Of a stretch of DNA of 64,000 bases, positions 59,901 to 64,000 are shown in pieces. The translations under genes and the position numbers were made by a program. The notes under the pieces are model-generated. The model was not told where the DNA came from. It was given only the letters and a program-made list of their open reading frames with translations, and did not search any database. Source of the stretch: Malus domestica (Eukaryota > Streptophyta > Magnoliopsida > Rosales > Rosaceae); the NCBI RefSeq assembly GCF_042453785.1, contig NC_091670.1:39505501-39569500 (forward strand). The letters run 5' to 3'. Numbering within the stretch: the first letter of the stretch is position 1; every line of letters starts with the position of its first letter.

Positions 59901-60505
59901 GGTTGAGAACTGTGGGAAAACGAACGCAGGGACAAGGGAGTGGACGGGGTCGCCGAACTGTTAGAAAGAGGAGAATGAAGAACAGGGCTGTTGAGGGGAC
60001 ACCTCTGGGCCGTATGAGTGACATACGCAGCAGCCCTGAGAGTGGAGGAGAATCGCCAAGAAACTTGGCTGAGGAATGGGATGATGAAAAGATCGATATG
60101 AAAGGTGACGAGCAAGGAGAGGGATATGAACAAGGGGAGTTGGGAGAGGGATATGAACAAGGAGAGTTGGGAGAGGGATATGAACAAGGAGAGTTAGGAG
60201 AAGGATATGAACAAGGAGGCGCATTGGAATCTGAAGACGACGAACAAGCAGTGGGATATGGACAAGGTAACTGGGAAATTGGGTTTGATGGGACTTCCAG
60301 CGGATGGAACAGGGGTTTAGTAGAAGCTAGTGACAACGATTTGGATACTTCTGAAGATGACAATAACGTCATGGAAGAAGTGAGAGACGAAGATTCAGAA
60401 GGGGATGTAGATGTCGATATGAGTGATGCCTCGGATGAAATGCCAAACGCGATGAGAAACGATGATGGCACAGAGTCGGAAAGTTCAGATGACTATAGTG
60501 AATGA
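50904..60505 (+). CDS. RLT1: Homeobox-DDT domain protein, RLT1 type (ISWI complex subunit)
   Basis: A nuclear accessory subunit of plant ISWI remodellers (partners CHR11/CHR17 in Arabidopsis), controlling nucleosome spacing and flowering genes. Eighteen exons join in frame to about 1784 residues: 50904-51048, 51156-51611, 52182-52255, 52878-53276, 53352-53441, 53520-53684, 53784-54006, 54320-54420, 54916-55002, 55106-55255, 55358-55513, 55984-56193, 56328-57032, 57118-57672, 58070-58702, 58803-58907, 59189-59449 and 59666-60505. Domains in order: homeodomain (about 30-88, with WFCHRR in helix 3), Lys/Glu/Arg-rich coiled coil (about 390-510), DDT (about 546-605, VWRFLITFADVLELWPFTL), HARE-HTH (about 716-785, RHRLTPGTVKFAAFHVLSL), WHIM/WSD motifs (near 975 and 1125, SLPLGQDRRHNRYW) and an acidic C-tail. 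An in-frame ATG at 50874 would add 10 residues; 50904 fits relatives better. RLT1 rather than RLT2 is judged from recalled sequence (ERIAPSTY, EDPEVDDLAT). Confidence 0.95.
60119..60217 (+). repeat. 27 bp coding minisatellite in the RLT1 C-tail
   Basis: Units starting at 60119, 60146, 60173 and 60200 encode EGYEQGELG three times and then EGYEQGG. They lie in the acidic, low-complexity tail (about residues 1652-1684). The units are near identical at DNA level, so copy number may vary between alleles. Confidence 0.93.
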
Positions 60506-61191
60506 AGATCAAATTATGAACTGCCTCTGCGCAACCGAGGTACCCTGGCTGCATACAGTTTTAGATAATGCAGCTTTACTAGCTGCTCGTCTCATCCTGG
60601 TGACGGAAATCGATATCGGCCTCCCCAAATCTTGATTTTTGCTATTATAATTATTAGATTAACATTTCCATTTTATGGATTAAATTGTTAAGTGGTAGTG
60701 TATTGATAGAGGATACTGGTTTAGGGGGAGCTGCAATAGTTTTGTGGTGTAACGCGTAAGTCATTAAGCGTGTAACAAAACCATTTATTTACCTAATCAA
60801 AAGGTGAGCAAGTTACTTCCACCGCAAGCAACACATGTTCTTGTATTTTTAGTTTGAGAAACTTCAAGGAGACTCTCAAAAATCAGAACCATTCCTTTAA
60901 ACATCACTTGTGCTGGCACACGCTTACTTTACATCTCAAGAATCTCTCTTAATTTAGTCGTTGAATCAATTTTCAAGCGTCAGATCCAAAGATAGAAATT
61001 AAAAGATGAAATTCAGCTGAGACCAAAGGCTTTATTCGCTGCTTTGGTAAGAGCTAGAATGGCTCAGTGTTCTATTGGACAAACAAATGTTTAACCTTAC
61101 AAAGACAAACTAGTAATACAAAGATCCCAACCATCCAAAAAATATACACAAGCGCCCTTGGATTCACATAGCACATCGGCTCGAATTCTGA
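60506..61191. other. Convergent 3' regions of RLT1 and DnaJ genes
   Basis: No gene. It should hold both 3' UTRs. Nothing else was recognised. Confidence 0.5.
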
Positions 61192-62936
61192 TCAAGCCTG
61201 CAAGCATTTCTTAATTCCGGCCTTCTGTTCGGCATTCAATCTTGTCGGAAACTTGATGTTGAATTTGATTCTGAGGTTACCCTTCTTGGAGGGGTCTTTG
61301 GGTATGGGCATGCCCTCCCTAGGGACTACCTCCTCATAGTCTGGACTAATCACATTGTTGATGGGGATGGTGAGGCTCCTTCCATCTAGGGTGGTCAGGC
61401 GGACAGTGTAACCTGTTAGAGCTTCTGCTAGAGTAATCCTCTGCGTGACAATAAGATCATTCCCATCCCTTGTGAATGTGCTGTGTGGTTTCTCGTCGAT
61501 TATGAACACAAGATCCGCAGGAGTTATGTTTCCTTGCTCGTTCCCTTTCTCCGGGAAGGTGATTTTGGTTCCCTTTTTCCAGCCAGGCTTGATTTCTATG
61601 GTTAGTATTTCCTCCACTTGCATGGTCTTCCTGCGTAACATAATTCCAACACATTCATTTACTAGTACTTTCAAAAGATGAGAACCCAAAATACACAACA
61701 CGCAAAACTAGCGTTCTTTTTAGCTAACATGCATTCTAAACTATTCTAATCTACGGAAAGAGAAAGTCAAACTTGAGTGCAAGATGGCGGGAACCTGTCA
61801 TCTAACCTAACTCACATCGGCTACATTAAACTAACATTAGTAAGCAGTCAAATGCTGACATTGTTGAAATTGATGAATAATTTAATCACGAGCACCTACT
61901 TTTTCAACAGGAAAGTGAGTAAATCAAAGGATAATCAACGAACATGACTAATTGTGCGAATGGAGAAAAAGATGGGCGGAAATCGTTTTCCTTGCATAAA
62001 TTGAGTAAGAATTAGGAACTTACCCGCTTGCATCTGCGATTTCCCTCGAAATCTTCATCTTCTTGGTAGTCCCCTTGTACAGCTCCTCAAGGCTGCAAGG
62101 CAACCTCTTCTCTATAGGTGGAGCTTTTCGTGGCGCATGACTCATGGGCCGGCCTTCTCCGAATGAACTGAACACGTCCTCCCCAAACATTCCACCAAAA
62201 GACCTTCCACCCCTCATGCCGCCACCGCCCATTCCGCCTCCCATTCCACCCATGGGGCTCGAGAACCCAAAGAAATCAGCAAAAATGTCGTCGGCGTTTC
62301 TGGGGTTGAATCTAAACACATTTGGACCGTCCCCAGTTTGGAAGAAGGTAGCTCCACCGCCAGGCCCACCGGCATCCGGCGGCGGCACTTGGCCTTTCAG
62401 GCCTTCTTCTCCGTATTGATCATAAATTGCTCTTTTCTGGGGATCACTCAGAACCTACAAAATAAAAACACAGAAAATCAGATTCCAGGTTCTGGGTTTT
62501 ATTTATAGTCTCCAAAAACGTGCAAAGATTGAATTTTTAGTTTTAAAAAAGTGTTCCTGTATAAATCTACAAAACGTGAGAAGATTGAATTTTTATGCCG
62601 TTTGAGGAATTTTTAGATGAAAAAAAAAACAGGCAATTTAGCTTCGAAATCCAAAACCCAGATGAAAAACCTTCTCTTATCAGATTAAAAAAACACTAAT
62701 TTCAACCGAAATCAATATAAATTCCTCAAAAAAAAACAGAGTGAAAGAAGAAAAGTGCAAGGAAAACGAACCTCGTAGGCCTCAGAGATCTGTTTGAACT
62801 TGGACTCGGCTTCCTTCTTGTTGGTGGGGTTCTTATCAGGGTGCCACTTCATGGCGAGCTTTCTGTAAGCTTTCTTCAAATCGTCGTCGCTGGCGTTCTT
62901 GTCCACCTGCAGAAGCTTGTAGTAATCCACACCCAT
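61192..62936 (-). CDS. Type II DnaJ/HSP40 co-chaperone (DNAJB1/Sis1-like)
   Basis: A cytosolic or nuclear J-domain co-chaperone that delivers substrates to HSP70 and stimulates its ATPase. Exons 62936-62772, 62454-62024 and 61630-61192 join in frame to 344 residues. The J domain is residues 3-70, with HPD at 32-34 ([11 protein letters not shown]). A Gly/Phe-rich region follows, with [15 protein letters not shown] and a DIFADFFGF motif. The C-terminal beta-sandwich substrate domains begin at [20 protein letters not shown] and include [16 protein letters not shown] and [14 protein letters not shown]. There is no zinc-finger repeat, hence type II. It ends [20 protein letters not shown] then IKKCLQA. 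Start 62936 gives [11 protein letters not shown]; an upstream in-frame ATG at 62996 would add a 20-residue basic/acidic leader not usual in the family. Confidence 0.95.
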
Positions 62937-63210
62937 CTCTTCTTCTTCTTTTTTTCTCCTTGTTTTTGCCTTGTAATTATTATTATCTTCCTGCAAAAAG
63001 CTTTGCCGATGGCTCGAGTGCTTGAAGGCTGTGAATTTATATCGGAAGATGCTTTGAGATTATTTGACGAACAGGGGATGTGGAAGGGAAAAGAGGCCTA
63101 CTTGTGGAAGGAACCAGAGCGGTGTGGAACTTTCGAGATAAAGTTCACTCTCTGGTTTTTGTTTGTAAATAATGACGTGGTAATGCAAATTCTGTTGGGT
63201 CAAATTTGGT

Positions 63211-63422
63211 GAATCCGGATCCTCACCAGATCATTTTTAAAGAATTCCGGAGGATCCGTGAATCGTATCTATCCATCGTATATCATACGGTTATAAATTA
63301 TTTTAAATATTTTTATTTAAAATTAAACACAAATAGTACTTGACAGAAACTGATCGCATGATGTACGATGAATAGACACGATTCACGGAGCTCTAGGATT
63401 CTCACCAAAACGATCTGGAGGG
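63211..63422. mobile_element. MITE with 9 bp TSD (GGATCC-type)
   Basis: AAATTTGGT is repeated directly at 63202-63210 and 63423-63431. The 212 bp insert has inner inverted arms: GGATCCGTGAATCGTATCTA then TCCATCGTA pairs with TACGATGAATAGACACGATT then CACGGA. The outer ends are less well paired (CACCAGATCATTTTT against CTCCAGATCGTTTT). The TSD length suggests a Mutator-like origin. Confidence 0.7.
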
Positions 63423-63431
63423 AAATTTGGT

Positions 63432-63832
63432 AATCATATAAGACAATTTCCAATTCTAGCCTATAACCTATTTTCTCCCTTATATTCCCCCCCCCCCCCA
63501 AAAAAAAATCCAACCCAAGTTTAAAATTGGACCTAAAACCTAAAACCTAAAACAAAGTCAGAAATAGCCCAGAAAATGGTGTGGGCAGCACCAGCAAAAC
63601 CCCACTCATGTAGGCATGTCCCTTAGGATTTATTAAATCCAACGGTTGAAATTGAATATAATTAAATCTAATAGTAACAAAAAAGATCTAAGTGTCCATA
63701 TTTAAATACAACGACTAAATTAATTAAAATTTTTATTTAACTCAAAATTCACCCAAATGTAATGATTTTTCAATATTTATCGGAATCTAAATATTTTTAG
63801 GTTAAAATGTTCATAAAATTAAATTAGGATAG
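63432..63832. other. Intergenic, no gene seen
   Basis: A C run followed by an A run lies at 63487-63508; the rest is AT-rich. Confidence 0.5.
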
Positions 63833-64000
63833 TGTGACAATCCATCCCTAATTTTACGATTTTATAAATTTTAAAAATGTGAATTGACGAAAATGCCCTA
63901 GAGGCGAGAGTATTGACTTTCGTTGACTACTTACTTTTTATAAAATTTTCCTGGGACCCCCCGTAGCGTATTTTGACGCTTTGATTCTGAATCCGCACTT
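63833..64000. mobile_element. Possible LTR, cut by the window edge
   Basis: From TGTGACAATCCATCCC onward, the sequence (including GTGAATTGACGAAAATGCCC and GACCCCCCGTAGCGTATT) resembles LTR starts of Ty3/Gypsy elements remembered from Rosaceae genomes. Only one end is visible, with no partner LTR, so the boundary and orientation are provisional. Confidence 0.4.

Noticed and set aside
59852..60471. Minus-strand Ser/Pro- and Leu-rich ORFs over the RLT1 tail
   Set aside because: They are shadows of the acidic Glu/Asp/Gly-rich coding repeat on the plus strand.
62841..63212. Plus-strand ORF over the DnaJ start ([19 protein letters not shown])
   Set aside because: The first half overlaps the DnaJ exon antisense. 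The rest lies in its promoter, and no family was recognised.

Overview
This is plant nuclear DNA, from a eudicot and most likely a woody Rosaceae (apple/pear group). The evidence is intron-containing plant genes, AT-rich intergenic DNA packed with class II transposons, MITEs and SINEs, and a receptor kinase of the HAESA/HSL1 type. The Rosaceae assignment is inference, resting partly on recalled repeat types. It is not proven by any single feature here.

Host genes, left to right. (1) An HSL1-type LRR receptor kinase on the minus strand (2176-5371, 2 exons). (2) A DUF679/DMP membrane protein on the plus strand (39734-40378, intronless). (3) A pentatricopeptide-repeat protein on the minus strand (41089-42534, intronless). 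(4) A chloroplast triose-phosphate/phosphate translocator on the plus strand (44915-48340, 11 exons, 404 aa). (5) A very long RLT1-type homeobox-DDT chromatin-remodelling subunit on the plus strand (50904-60505, 18 exons, about 1784 aa). (6) A type II DnaJ/HSP40 on the minus strand (61192-62936, 3 exons, 344 aa). Exon joins were placed by hand from GT/AG sites and keep the frame throughout. Genes 2-4 and the pair 1/5 resemble gene sets that sit together in Arabidopsis on different chromosomes, so the window looks like an ancestral block pulled apart by transposon insertions.

The 34 kb between HSL1 and DMP is transposon territory. Its core is a complete 13.8 kb CACTA element (6855-20672, TSD TTA) with matching CACTACTAGAA ends and an apparently intact TNP2-type transposase. 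It also has a second CACTA gene (Transposase_24 type), an unassigned antisense ORF and two captured host gene pieces. One piece is a single TRAPPC4/TRS23 exon. The other is eight exons of a kinesin-5 gene that still carry splice sites but are broken by stops and frameshifts. Next come a 2.2 kb non-autonomous CACTA (21324-23504, TSD TCG), a Mutator-like MITE, a GC-rich low-complexity block, a 5'-truncated SINE and two head-to-tail TAA-flanked MITEs. A 3.5 kb non-autonomous hAT element follows (31582-35073, TSD ATATAGCA), filled by about seven copies of a satellite with an exact 346 bp period. More SINEs lie before DMP.

Smaller elements lie elsewhere. A compact TRIM retrotransposon with two 109 bp LTRs lies 3' of HSL1. 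A 722 bp MITE sits in intron 3 of the translocator gene. Three MITEs with GGATCC-containing ends and 9-12 bp TSDs are scattered over the window, and a partial LTR starts at the right edge. No tRNA, rRNA or CRISPR locus was found.
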